From Rotaria sordida (taxonomy: Eukaryota; Rotifera; Eurotatoria; Philodinida; Philodinidae): a stretch of 64,000 nt of DNA. The translations under genes were made by a program, and so were the position numbers. Where the stretch lies: the NCBI GenBank assembly GCA_905250125.1, contig CAJNOL010000370.1:62001-126000 (forward strand), in the 5' to 3' direction. Under the pieces are notes generated by a model. That model did no database searches. It was given only the letters and a program-made list of their open reading frames with translations, and was not told the DNA's origin. Position 1 is the stretch's first letter. Every line of letters starts with the position of its first letter. This document shows, piece by piece, positions 52,619 through 64,000 of the stretch.

Positions 52619-53292
52619 TCTATTTTTTGTTTTCTTCGATGAAAAGTGAACAACATGTTTATAAAAGAAAGTTTGTTTTGCCTATCATGTTTTATTAAAA
52701 CATCTGTCGATCTATTGTATGATGAAGAAAGCAAATAAAAAAAAAAGAGAGAGAGAGTTCTATTTTATGAAATATTTTTTAACAATAGAAAATTAATGTA
52801 TTAAAACTCTTCCCTTCCCAATAGAGTGCATCTAAGCAGACATTTTTCCTAAAAATAAAAATCGTACTTGTCAAGGTTTGAACATAGGGAAACATATTTC
52901 GAAATATAGTCGAGCTAATGATATAAATAACTTTGTTACAACCCTGGAAGAAATTGAAAAACCAGTTGCCAAAAAATTAGCTTGTGAAGCATGATATCAC
53001 CGAGAAAATCGATATTTGACAAAATGAAACTGTTTGACAGACAAATCAAGTACATTTTCTGAATCTCCATATCTTCTGAAGCTTTCTCTAGCCTATGCAT
53101 CCCCTATTTGTGGACGAAATTTCAACTCAAAAGCTTTTTGTTACCTGGGAAGGTTCCCTTATCAGTTTTTCAGATGTTGACTTATTCAATTTATAACATT
53201 TGAATTGCTGTTTTTAGATATAAAAACAAACCAACCACCGATCTATCATAGAAGTTTTTTGATGATTGTTTTCTTTATTATCATTCGTCTTA
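52619..53292. other. Spacer between two palindromic elements
   Basis: AT-rich DNA with no recognised gene. Short GAGAGA stretch at about 52747-52756. Confidence 0.45.
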
Positions 53293-53901
53293 CGAGGGAA
53301 TTCTTCTAATTGATTAATCACTCTTAAGATGAAACTGTATGCATCATACAGATCCTAACGGATTAGGAATACTCCGAAAAGAGTTCGAATACATAGATTA
53401 TTGCTACTGATATATTGCATTTTTACAATATTTTTCAATACAATGCGGCATCAGAAAAACTGTTTGTTTTGAATTTCGGCTAGAAACTTTCCATAGAAAT
53501 AAGCCTTGAGGAGAATAGTTTATTGTAAAAGTTTCCGATATTTTCGTTGTTCTTATCCCAAGATACAACCATGATAAAAGCACGTCTTTTACTTTAGTCG
53601 TATACACCCGCAGATTTGTTGCTCTTATTTCAAGATAGGAATAGATAAAATGGTCTGATACTTTCACGACTAAATATTCTCGTCAAGGCTTGTTCCTATG
53701 CAAAGTTCCAAGTTGAAATTCGAAAATTATTTTTTCTGGTGTTCTGCATTGTATTGAAATATACCGTAAAAAATGTGGTATGTCAACAGCAATAAGTTAT
53801 GGATTCAAGCTTTTTTCAAGGTATTTATAACCTATTAATGTCTACATGATGCACATAGTTTCAACTTAAAAACGATTAATTAGTTAAGGGACCTCTCTCG
53901 G
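53293..53901. mobile_element. TIR element family 2, copy 2
   Basis: Terminal repeats of about 105 nt, shared with copy 1 at 44082-44554: left CGAGGGAATTCTTCTAATTG and ACTGTATGCATCATACAG; right, in reverse, TTAACTAATTAATCGTTTTT and ATGTGCATCATGTAGA. The interior is also self-complementary: AGAAACTTTCCATAGAAATA near 53480-53500 pairs with the region 53690-53720. It is thus a foldback element. It also matches 57600-57750 and 58190-58291. Confidence 0.7.
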
Positions 53902-55474
53902 TAGACTTATACTTTTTTTTCTCTCTCGAAAATTCGAAAGAATAAAAATCTATAATTTTATTTGATTGAGTATCACATTTTTACAATCTTTATTTTGCCA
54001 TAATTCTATGATATTGATCAAATACTACCATTATACTAGTTAAGTATTATCAAAAATAGAAAAAGAAATGAATAACTCTATGTATTTGTTCATAATTGAT
54101 GAACTATTAGAAATAATTAAGTGTACCGACTGGTTGACTTTCAAATTATGAGTTTCGTTTCACGTTATAGATAAAACATAGGAATAAAACAAATTGATCT
54201 GTTTAGAGATTATACTTTTAATATATAAATAATTGTATATCAAACAATAATTTTTCATCGATATTCTTCTTCACAATATTTCCAACAAGTTTGATTATAT
54301 ATTTGATAAAATTTTGGAATTTCTATTTTCCCAGTTCTAAAGCTTATACATTCGAAAGACAAGAAGATTTTCGAAATGATCATAATATTAACAATTTTTG
54401 AAAAATACATATTTCATAAACTTTCATATCATTAAGTTGTGAGATATACCATTGAAAAAGTTCAAATTCTTATTCTTTAATTTACAATGACTATTAAAAA
54501 TCACTCAACAACGTTTATTTCTCTTCATGGACACAACCTATCAAAAGTTAACTGAAGTTCCTCAGACTTCTTGAGCAATTTTTCTGTATAAAACCATTGG
54601 AAAGAATCCTGTGATGCATCAAAGAAACTTGATCGGCTAAGCAAAAACTCAACTATCACAAATAAACTATTTCACAAATTGAGAAAATTTAAGTACATAA
54701 GAAATTCGAATCATATTACAGAAACCGAAAAATCTGTTGTGTATCTTTGATAGAAACTCCAATAGCGCCTGTAAAGTTCTGACTACAGAATGGGATATAT
54801 ATATAGACTTATTCTACAAGCTTACATATATCACATTCTTTAGTGAAAAACTTATAGTTGTCTTTTCCTCTTCTAACTAGATAATAATCGTCTTAAGCCA
54901 CTTTAATAAACTTTTTTCTTATGAAAAAAACAAAACTTGGAACTTGCTTTTATCATTAGACAAAAAAATTAGCTCATTTGGTTAAAATATAGTGGTAAGA
55001 TAGAAATTTATTTTTGATAGATGACTTTCTGGATAGCCTGTATATTATAGCAAAATAAAATTCTTCAATACGGAGTCTTCAGAGAACCAAATTCATAGGT
55101 TTTCATTGCCTAAAATACACGAATATGATTCTGTTCAGATTAGAAGAAACTAAAAAACAAATAATTCTTTAACAAAAAAGAGATATCTTCGAGTTTTATA
55201 CAAATCTTTTGATGTTGAAATACAACAGAAGATCGAAAATTGAATTTTTCATAGTAGAAAATACTACTGTATTTATATGATTCTTTTCAGATTTGATGTG
55301 AATATGTTTTCTAAAGTATATTTTTGAAATAAATAATAATCTCATATTACTGATAAGAAAATTTAGATTTATTCTTTTTGAATTAATCTTTGATATTCGT
55401 AAGTTTTATTTAAAGAAAATGATTTTTTTTTTCTTTACATTTAAATAATACCAAAGAAAATATGAAAATCTTTT
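53902..55474. other. Intergenic, 1.6 kb
   Basis: AT-rich 3' flank of the CUB-LDLa gene. No gene, RNA or repeat was recognised. Confidence 0.5.
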
Positions 55475-58400
55475 TCAAGCAAATTTTGTTGGTACACCCC
55501 ATAATCCAGCAAGATTAAATTTTGCTTGTGGACGTCGTTTTATTAATTTAAGAACATTTTGGTCAATATTTTCAGTTTGATCATTATTATCTTTATTCAA
55601 TCCAATTTGTTCAAGTTGTGCTATACTATAAAAACAACCACATAATGGAATAATATGTTGATTATTATTATTATCAATATCTTCAAATGATTGTGTTAAT
55701 ACTTGATTTGAAAATATTATAAGTAATAACTAATATAAAAGATAATAAATCTATTTGAAACTTATTTTTCTTAAACTTACTTGAATACAGACAAATTTTA
55801 AATAAATCATAATTTTTACTTTTTATGGATTGAGCGTTTTCTGAATATTGAATATATTTGTTGCACTTTTGTTTTTTTTTATAGTAAAAATTCTTTGTTG
55901 CAAACATCCGATTTGAATTAGATTAATAAAATCATACAAAATAGAAAACCATAGAAAAAGTTTGCATGTTAAGGAAATTATAATCCACCTACACATTCTT
56001 TATTTTTACTTCGTTTTCTACAAATTTTTAAACTACATATTAAAATACATACAAATAAACAACAACAACAAAAAATTATTAGAATAAATATTAAATATGA
56101 ATGAATTGTTTTTTGTTCAGCAATTTCTAAAAAAAACAAATAAATTAAAATAAAGAAAAAAAAACCTTTGTTCTTTTTTTTTAAATACATACTCATTATA
56201 CATAGAGTATTTTTTTCTAAACTATTTTCATAACTTTTATCTCCACAATAATCTTCATCATAACATATTAATGATTTATCAATACATCGTTTATTTTTAC
56301 ATTGAAATTGATTGGAATTTAAACATTGACCATCAATAGCTAAATCATATAAAATAAATTTTAATTCAAAACCAAATGATTGACTTTTTGTTTGCCAATC
56401 AATTGTAAATATTGAACTTTTAAGAATTAATGGTGTACGGTCAAAAGATTTATCAGTATCTTTACCACAGATAATACGTAGAATTGAACCATTTTTATAA
56501 CCCTATAAAATTTTATCTTAAAAGAAGTTCTGATAGGAATAATATTTTATAATTCTGTAATAAAACATATCGCGAATGTACAAACACAAAAAAAAAAAAC
56601 TTGTTTCTTGTTAAGATGATTTAATACAATAATAAGTTCACTATTTTGAATTTGTTTAATAGAACATATGTATAAAGTCATTTTTTTAGTGACGCAAAAT
56701 TAAAACACATGTATCTCGAGATAATAAATATTTCTAGAGTTAATTTTTATATGTAACATGTATGTTAAGTTACATTCGATACCCTGAAAAAAATCAATGC
56801 TGGAGACCTTTGCTAAGAAGAGTTATCAGTAAAAAAAATAGTATTAGCAAGGTGACACAAAAAAGAATATCGACTTTGGACTTCATGCATTCTACTTTAC
56901 AAAAACTCGGAATTGACATAGCCTACTCCTGAGACTACAAAATTTCTATCGAAAATTATTTCTGAGTGCGCCTAGTTTTTTCAAAAACTTGATTTTAGTA
57001 AAAATCTTTCTTCAGAATCACTAGAAAACCAGTTTTTAAGAGGAAGATTTTGGGAATTCAGTCTTTGTTGAAAATTTCATCACAGATACAGTTCGTGCAG
57101 TACAGTCCTATCTTAAAATCTTTGAATTTTCTTCTCGTATAGTTAAAGAAATATTTGCTAATTACTTTTTAATTAATAGTCAGTTAAAAGAACCAACAGT
57201 TTTACATAAGTCTACTCTATAAAAACTTATTCAGACTTTTGTAAAGAATAGAAGTCAAATGAAAAGTGTATGTTCCATTTCTGACGAAATGGCTCATATA
57301 TATCTACAAAATATTTTTTATTTTTGGAACATTGAATGATTAGTGAGATTATCTGAGAAAATGATTTTTGTTTTAAAGGAATTATTCATACGAACAGGAG
57401 ATTAATGCCGGTGATTGCTAAACACAAGGGTGCATTGCATCACCTGTGTGTGTTATAGTTATGACATTCAACTATCATGTTTTATTGCTAGCACTAATCG
57501 AATAGAAAACTAAATTTGTTGTTTAAACACTAAGATCAATGATATATGACACATAATCCTTCTTAGTAAATTTTGTAATACTATGATTTCCCTCAGAGAT
57601 AGTAATGAAATTGAATTTTGCATTTCGACTTGTAACTTTACATGGAGACAGGCATTAACAAGAATAGGTCTTTTTTGTTTTTCTTATCCTAAGATATGAC
57701 TATGGTAAAAGCATGCTTTTTATATCGTTCATATTTGAAATTAGTCGGATTTTTTTCGACCAGCCGCTTGAAAGTCTTGACTTAATCGGCTAAAAAAAAA
57801 TCGGCAAATTTAATATATCAATTAACCAATCAGTCCTTTCGTGCACTTCTACAAAGACATATAATGTAAAAATTCTTGAAGTTTCTAATAGTAATAACTT
57901 GTATTTTAATCTATCATGTTTCATCACAGTAACTAATATTGAACAACATGTATACTATGCTTTGGGTGACTTTTTTTTAAATAATGATATGATTTCTTTA
58001 CAAGAATTTATAAGTTTGATCTATTTTTATTTGAAATAATTATTTAACATAACTGAAAGGCAACTCAATTTTTAAAAGAATAATATTGTCGATAGAGAGA
58101 CAGCACGGTTTTTATATTAGACTTCCTAATTTAAGTCCTGAGGCGACCGCAGCATCGTGCTAAAAAAAAATCTCGAAAAAAATGTAGTATAAGCCAATAT
58201 CAAGGCATCTTTTCAGGATAGTTCATAAGGATCTACATGATACATATTGTCATGATTCAAAAGCAATTTATCATTTGAGAACCGACCCTCGTAAAAGAAT
58301 TTTTTTTTTTGAAACTAATTCGTGCATTTCAAATTCAACTAAATTACAAATCGTAATATTTACATCAATAATTTGTAATCGATCATCATTTCCAGCATAT

Positions 58401-58853
58401 TTACCATCAATACATCTTGGAAATGATGAACTAGAATTTGATTGAAAATATTCTAAAGACATCCATATACGTTTTTTAGTTTGTATTGTTATTGTACAAT
58501 GATTATCTGGGAAATAAAAATATTTATTCTACCAAAAAAAAAAAAAAGAAAAATATAAAAATTTTAAGTAAAAGAAAAAAAATGTTTTTTTTTTTGTTTA
58601 ATATTTATTTACATGATAATCAATATGTGAATAAATTCTTCCTATATGAATATTTTTCAAATAGATTATTTCTTGATTACATAATGTTTGATTATCCATA
58701 TATACTAAAATTTCGATTAGATTATTTAAAAAACTAAATACATAAATTTTTATTTTATATCTTACAATGAAATTCATTTTCATTTGTATTTATATAATTA
58801 AAATTCCAATATAGTATAAATAATAGATAGAAATTTGACCACATGATTATCAT
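55475..58853 (-). CDS. CUB-LDLa single-pass membrane receptor
   Basis: Seven exons on the minus strand: 58853-58766, 58704-58613, 58528-58316, 56502-56193, 56126-55989, 55840-55781 and 55701-55475, totalling 1128 nt, 375 aa, all phases consistent. Signal peptide: MWSNFYLLFILYWNF. A CUB domain follows: C-x-QEII...GRIYSHIDY, FPDNHCTITIQTKKRIWMSL, LRIICG and SQSFGFELKFILYD. Next is an LDL-receptor class A module with six Cys (CLNSNQFQCKNKRC, CYDEDYCGDKS...C), in which the calcium motif is degenerate (SYE for SDE). The membrane segment is unusually Cys-rich (IIFCCCCLFVCILIC), followed by the basic stop KICRKRSK and a cytoplasmic tail of about 105 residues. The plan resembles the NETO and LRP3/12 receptor proteins but with a single CUB. 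In NETO relatives this architecture assists ionotropic receptors; function here is only inferred. The 1.8-kb intron 3 has been invaded by a family 2 element. Confidence 0.8.
56503..58315. other. Intron 3 of the CUB-LDLa gene (1.8 kb)
   Basis: Long intron within an otherwise compact gene. The part from about 57600 to 58291 is repeat-derived; 56650-57600 is AT-rich with no recognised feature. Confidence 0.6.
57600..58291. mobile_element. TIR element family 2, copy 3 (intronic, incomplete)
   Basis: 57604-57720 matches the interior of copy 2 (TTCTTATCCTAAGATATGAC, GTAAAAGCATGCTTTT). 58200-58291 matches its right end: GGATCTACATGATACATATT, then CAATTTATCATTTGAGA and the terminus CCCTCG followed by TAA. 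The expected left terminus was not found. The right end lies 24 nt from the splice donor of exon 3 (58315-58314). Confidence 0.6.
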
Positions 58854-61358
58854 TAACACTATGCAAGTTGACCGATTGTTTTTTTTTTCTTGTTGACCAA
58901 TGTATTCAAACAAGCAATGACAGTAAAGCGAAAGAAGAAAAAAGAAAAATGACCCCCCAATGGCAATCATTTCAAGTTCATATGCCATTATTTTCATTTG
59001 CATATACGTTATAGAATTACTGACCAACTGTCGAGCTGTCATTTATATGAAAAATTAAACAAGTGTATTAATAATATTCTATCTCAAACAGCATGAAATC
59101 GGACAACTCCTGTCGTTATAAAATGCAAATACGCAACAAGAATAATGATTACACATCAACTCTCATTAGTACCCAAGCGAAAGAAAGTAATAGATCTATT
59201 CAAATATAATCAAGTACGCAATAATTTTATATAAAATTGAATTATTATTTGCTTTTATAACAGAAAAACATATTAAGCAGAATAAAATTTTCATGATTCA
59301 AAAAAAAAAAAAAAAAAGAAAATTTTTTCCTCTGGGTATATAACATATTATTTTTACTATTAGATTATTATTAGTCAATCGTTGTTATTCATGATGTTTG
59401 ATTATATAATATAGTATGCAATTAGAGTGAAGGAAATATTCCGTCTATACATAAAATAAGTTCAGTCGTTTTTTTTTTTCAATTGCACCATATTGCCGAA
59501 GAAAAGAAGCACGCACAATCATTGGGATTTAAAGTGTCTCTCTTGTCAGAGGAAATTGCGTATGTACAATATGACGACTGAAAGTATTTTATTTTTCCGA
59601 TAAAAGAAAAAAGCCTATAATGAACTATCAAACTCGTTTGTCATTTCTTCTTCTTTTTATATTATGTACAGAGCATTTACATAGATTGGTCTTTGGTGTG
59701 TGTGTGTGTGTGTAATATGGTAAAGGCATACACTTATTAATTGATATTACACATGTTGAGATCTCTTAATCTTTGATGCGACTAAAAATAAACTTTCCTT
59801 ACGTCTTATTGATATGCGAAAAGGGAAAGAACATTAGAGTATTAATTTGATAATAAAACTTATTCAAATAATATAATAGACCTTGTAATGACATGGCTAT
59901 CGGATCAAGAGAAAAAAAAAAGATATATGTATATATATATATAAACAAACATATCTATTCATAAAAACACTTTGAAAAGGTTATTTATTTGTACGCTACC
60001 AATGTAATCTCATAGGAATAAGACAGACTATAGTTAAAGAACGCGTTTATGCTGTGACCATTATAGCCTTTTGTATATGATGAAGGACAATGAATGGTCG
60101 TCTGATCTATACATTATGTTTGAAATATTCAATACATCTGTAAACATATAATGTGTCAAGTCTCTGTTTTCTTTCTTTATCGTGTTCTTTTTTTTTTTTA
60201 TTCTTTATTATTACATCATCATGTGAGTTATAAAAGACATTATCTAACATTAGTTAATATGAATTAGTAGACTAGAAGCATTTGCACGTCTTCTAAGATC
60301 TCAGGATGTAATAGCCTTGGATAATGTTGACTAAATTAATGTATATAAAATGACGGTATGACACTTTATAAGTCTCTTTTTTTTAGAAGTTTTCTGCATG
60401 TAAATGTCTTCTTTTATGATTAAGTATAAACATATATTTATGTTTAGACAGAAGAGCATGCAAACTTCCATTTATATGTTTTGTTCATATCCGGATTCTT
60501 TGTCGGTTTTCTTTTTCTCTCTTTATGTTCACAACAGCAGAGAAACAAAAAAATTAAAGATCTGATGTTCACACATAGTTGACTTATTTGCATTTACATT
60601 TAATGCAAAGGAAGTATTTATTTGTAGCACTTTCGGTATATATGTACACAAAAAACGTTCAAGTTCTCCGTTTTCTTTATGTATCTTATTGCATCATGCT
60701 TGTCATCAGTGCTGGACAAAATTTCTTTTTCATCGTCATTTTCTTTTCTATCGCCTGCATTTTTTTTTCTCTTTCATTCTTCATCTTCAATATATGCAAT
60801 CATAAAGTAAAAAAAAAATAGTAAGTAAGTGAGCTTATAACTCTTTTGACCAGAGGTCAGCAGCAACAGCAGTGGTACGATGATCGATTGAAATGCTCAT
60901 AAAAGGGTAGGTGCAAAGTAAGGGAAAGGAAAAAGGCATATTGCACCAGCAGTACAGTAATGAGAAGAAGAAGGAGAAGAAGAAGAAGAAGAAGAGGAAA
61001 AAGAATTCTCCCACTTCGTCTATGATCAAACATACATCATATTATACATACAATTCATCATTAATATACCATTGAGATAGACAAGACAGAAACGATAATT
61101 CATCCAACTGAAAATACAATAATGTACGTATGTTATTTGAAGAAGGAAAGAAATAGCTTTTAAAGATCTGTTATTTTGTAATTATCTCTTAATGAATAAA
61201 GTTAAACTCTCATGATTGTAAAATAAATATTTCAAATTATTATCTTATACAAAGAAATTCATTAGACTACAATTTTATACAAAGTTATAGATCTTTAATT
61301 ATGAAAAATCAACAAGGTCATCTTATTAACTAATTATTTAACTTTTTTTTTTTCTAGA
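58854..61358. other. Intergenic region between divergent genes
   Basis: Separates the starts of the CUB-LDLa gene (minus) and the six-helix gene (plus), so both promoters should lie here. It is less AT-rich than most spacers and has a TG repeat (about 59696-59713), an AT repeat (59928-59942) and a GAA-type repeat (about 60962-61000). A polypyrimidine tract ending TTCTAG at 61352-61357 indicates a 5' UTR intron before the ATG at 61359. Confidence 0.5.
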
Positions 61359-62170
61359 ATGACAACAAATCGTTTAGAATGTTTATGGAAAAAAAATCTT
61401 CATTTACATCATATGAATGATTGTGATGATTTGAATTTTTATTATAAAAAATTTTTAAATAAATTAAGTAAATTATGTTTAAAAATATTTCTTCCATTAT
61501 TATCATTGATTTATCTTTTTACACTATTTCTTTGTCGTTTATTCTTATCAAATCAAATATTTGATATACGAACAATAAGTTTATTATTATTAATTTTTTT
61601 AACTTTCATTTTATTAATACTTATACGTTTACATAAAAGATGGAAAAAACTTTGGATTTTAACACGATTTTTAATTATTTTTCTTTTAATTATTCCATTA
61701 ATAATATCTTATCAAACAGAACAATTTCATATATTATTATCAGCTATTTCTATTATAATTATGTATGCATTATTAACATTTACTTTACTTCAATCATTAT
61801 TGATTTCAATAAGTATTTCAATTTTACATATTAGTCTTTTATTAAATCGTCAAACAAATCAAATTCAATGGAAAAGTTTAGAATTTATTTCAATAATTTT
61901 TTATCATTTTATTATTAATATATTTGGTCTATATTCATATATACAATCAATAAAATATTTACGTCAACATTTTAATGCTTATAAAAAAAATTTATTAGAA
62001 AAAAATAAATATAATGTTGATTGTAAAAAATTACATACAATTATTGGATATTGTCAACAATCACAATCTATTTCAAATATAAAGTAAGATATATATATAT
62101 ATATATAAGAATTCAATCATAAATGTGAATGTCTATTAATTTTTATTGTTCTAGAATAATAAATGAATAA
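61359..62170 (+). CDS. Six-helix membrane protein resembling adenylyl cyclase M1
   Basis: First exon 61359-62083 encodes 241 residues with six membrane helices, at about 40-62, 72-92, 99-121, 126-149, 151-168 and 180-202. The helix 4-5 region (IIIMYALLTFTLLQSLLISI, SILHISLLL) and the helix 6 exit (HFIINIFGLYSY followed by a charged helix) resemble the first membrane cassette of class III adenylyl cyclases. The N-terminal DDLNFYYKKFLNKLSK resembles the segment before their first helix. No catalytic C1 domain follows. A strong donor (AAGTAAGA) and an acceptor at 62153-62154 give a tiny last exon 62155-62170 ending NE and TAA, for 246 aa in total. Either this is a stand-alone membrane half, or the gene continues beyond the window through a long intron. 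Similarity is by eye and moderate; a different six-helix family is possible. Confidence 0.55.
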
Positions 62171-63062
62171 AAGTAATGATGACATTTTCCTATGATGTCA
62201 TAGTTTGATATCACAGCAAGCTGACCTTTAAACTCAGATGAAGCCAATTAGGATCTAGTTTATTGTATTCTACTTAATAAACCACTTGATTCTTTCTTTA
62301 AACACAAAAAAAAGAAAAATTATTCTATCACATTTAAATCAAAATATCCTTCAAAATAAAAATTAATAAATTCTTAAGGAAATTTGTAAAATCTTTAAAA
62401 AAAAAAAGATCATTTTTATACAACAAAAAAATTATATATCTTCATAATAGAATTTTCAAAATTCGAAAACATAAAATTTTAGTATATTCTTAGCTAGAAA
62501 TTATCGATATAAATTAATGTTGACATTTCTTTTCGAATAAATAATAGAACTACCATTAACGATCTGTTTTTTTATCGTTAACTACGATTCATATTTCTCC
62601 ATATTGTCTCCAAAGAGCAGCTCGTATTTCACGCTAAATTTCCCATCAAGGGACGTTATAAAGCAATGTAAATATACTATTTTTTCAACATCTGTTGTCG
62701 CTCAAGGATCGCTTTATTTCGCTAGAATAATCTCCATAATTCGACCACAAGATAACAAATCAAATTTGAATAAAACAAAAAAAAAACCTCGAGATTTTTT
62801 CTATGGGTTTACCAAAAAGGTCGAGCAAGAGTCTCTGCATTAATTATGTTATTGACATAGTATTACAATATAATATTGTATAGAGACTTGGACTATTTTT
62901 GTAATCGAGTATATAAATAATTTAATCAGGAATGTTTTTCGTAGGTCAAAAAAATCTTCGAACAAAATATATTAAGAAATTCTTTCTGTCAGTTGGATTA
63001 CATTTTTTTTTTGTATCCAAAATATAGTTTTAGACGCCTTTCATATGATATTTAAAAAATTT

Positions 63063-63240
63063 GTTAGCGTAATTCTTAGGAGATTAAAATATGAAACAAG
63101 ATATAATTGCTGTTACTAATCACAGAGAATGATTCAATCTATTATTTTGAGATAAATTTCTTCACTATACTTTTATTTAATTCTTCAGAAATCTAATGGA
63201 GAAATAGTTTATCATTATCAATATACGATTTTTAAGATCG
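63063..63240. repeat. Dispersed repeat family 1, copy C
   Basis: TTAGCGTAATTCTTAGGAGA, ACTAATCACAGAGAATGATT, ATTTCTTCACTATACTTTTA, TTAATTCTTCAGAAATCTAA and CAATATACGATTTTTAAGAT align in order with copies A and B. It runs directly into the hairpin at 63234-63391. Confidence 0.6.
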
Positions 63241-63391
63241 TATACAATCAAAAAAAGGCACGACTTCAACACTTAGAAGTATAAGTGAAGTGTGAGTAAA
63301 GCATAGTGAGTATCATACTTCATCTGTACTCCACTTACACTTCAGCTATACTTCAAATTACTGAAGTCGCGCTTTTTTTTGCTTTGATCTT
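63234..63391. repeat. 158-nt hairpin with internal GAAGT words
   Basis: Arms of about 78 nt: AAGATC-ATACAATCAAAAAAAGGC at the left pairs with GCTTTTTTTTGCTTTGATCTT at the right, meeting near 63313. The arms also carry several GAAGTATAAGTGAAGTG / CACTTACACTTCAGC words, so shorter hairpins are possible. No coding capacity. Confidence 0.75.
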
Positions 63392-64000
63392 AAATCACCG
63401 TTGGTCATGATCTGTGGCGAGAAAGGCAATTTTTATTTTCTATACTTCAAAATTCCATTTAGATCATATTTCACAAATAATTGATCTATTTTATAAGTGA
63501 ATGAATATAAATTAGTTAATTAAAAATTCTATTTAGGATTTATAACCCAAAAAAAAAAGAACGAGATCTTATTTGAATATCGCATAGACAAGCTGTATCC
63601 TATGCTAAATAATATTTTTATTTATTTGATTGTGATGACAAGTTGTGATAAATCGATGACAATTATAAAGTGCTATGATACTATTTATATCGAGCGTTGA
63701 GAAATACGTCAACGATTTCTTTTCTCTTGATAGAGTAATAGCGTCCTACTCTTACGTTATGAAACTTGGAAAACAAGAAAAAATTCCTTGTTGGTGAAAG
63801 TTTTCCTATAAATTCAAAAAACAAAAATTTTCTAATATCTTTTGTTTTAAGAGTTTTATAGTCTTCGAAGTAAATTTCCAATCAAATTCTTTTATAAACT
63901 TGTGATCTTTTGAACAAAAGAAAAGAAGAATCATAGTTTTATGATATTGTGTTGTAAAGTTATATCAGTAATAAAATTAATGCACATGTTACTTGCAAGT

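Larger units (their letters stand above)
62171..64000. other. Right-end region, no gene recognised
   Basis: AT-rich DNA. Frames at 62604-62843 (plus) and 63681-63881 (minus) show no family resemblance, and no cyclase catalytic motif was found. Contains the repeats at 63063-63240 and 63234-63391. Confidence 0.5.

Noticed and set aside
59696-59713. TG repeat as telomeric sequence
   Set aside because: A pure dinucleotide run without the TGTGGG-type unit described for bdelloid telomeres.

Overview
This is AT-rich nuclear DNA of a small animal, very probably a bdelloid rotifer. Nearly all introns are short (about 50-75 nt, GT-AG), a few are 1-2 kb, and the proteins are metazoan (RIM, dystrobrevin, geminin, BORCS8). 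The rhodopsin-type receptor at 29.4-30.4 kb has the look of the large bdelloid chemoreceptor families. No prokaryotic, viral or retroelement gene was recognised. All exon structures were read by eye; in every multi-exon model the splice phases close, which is the main support beyond protein similarity.

Layout. 0-5.6 kb: two geminin-like genes lie tail to tail (241-806 plus, 5' end uncertain; 3029-3661 minus), followed by BORCS8 (5013-5550 plus). 8.1-18.6 kb: an eight-exon RIM active-zone gene on the minus strand (zinc finger, PDZ, C2A, C2B). 18.6-24.9 kb: gene-poor. 24.9-34.8 kb: a tandem segmental duplication holding one dead and one intact GPCR gene, followed by a nest of DNA transposons: a TA-flanked long-inverted-repeat element carrying a second foldback element in one arm and a Harbinger-like MITE in the other. 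35.2-38.7 kb: a compact housekeeping cluster of NUDT21 (CPSF5), a TSSC4-like gene and UQCRQ. 40.5-41.4 kb: a METTL24-like membrane methyltransferase. 45.2-48.9 kb: dystrobrevin. 49.8-51.7 kb: two small secreted, apparently GPI-anchored, Ser/Thr-rich proteins, one containing a 21-nt minisatellite. 52-53.9 kb: two further palindromic elements. 55.5-58.9 kb: a seven-exon CUB-LDLa single-pass receptor. 61.4-62.2 kb: a six-helix protein resembling the first membrane cassette of adenylyl cyclases.

The genes do not form one pathway. RIM, dystrobrevin and the CUB-LDLa receptor would act at synapses or the cell cortex; NUDT21 and TSSC4 in RNA processing; BORCS8 in lysosome positioning; UQCRQ in respiratory complex III; geminin in replication licensing or multiciliated-cell fate. 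The most distinctive structure is the nested transposon block at 32.4-34.8 kb, where each arm of the outer inverted repeat preserves the empty site of the insertion in the other arm.
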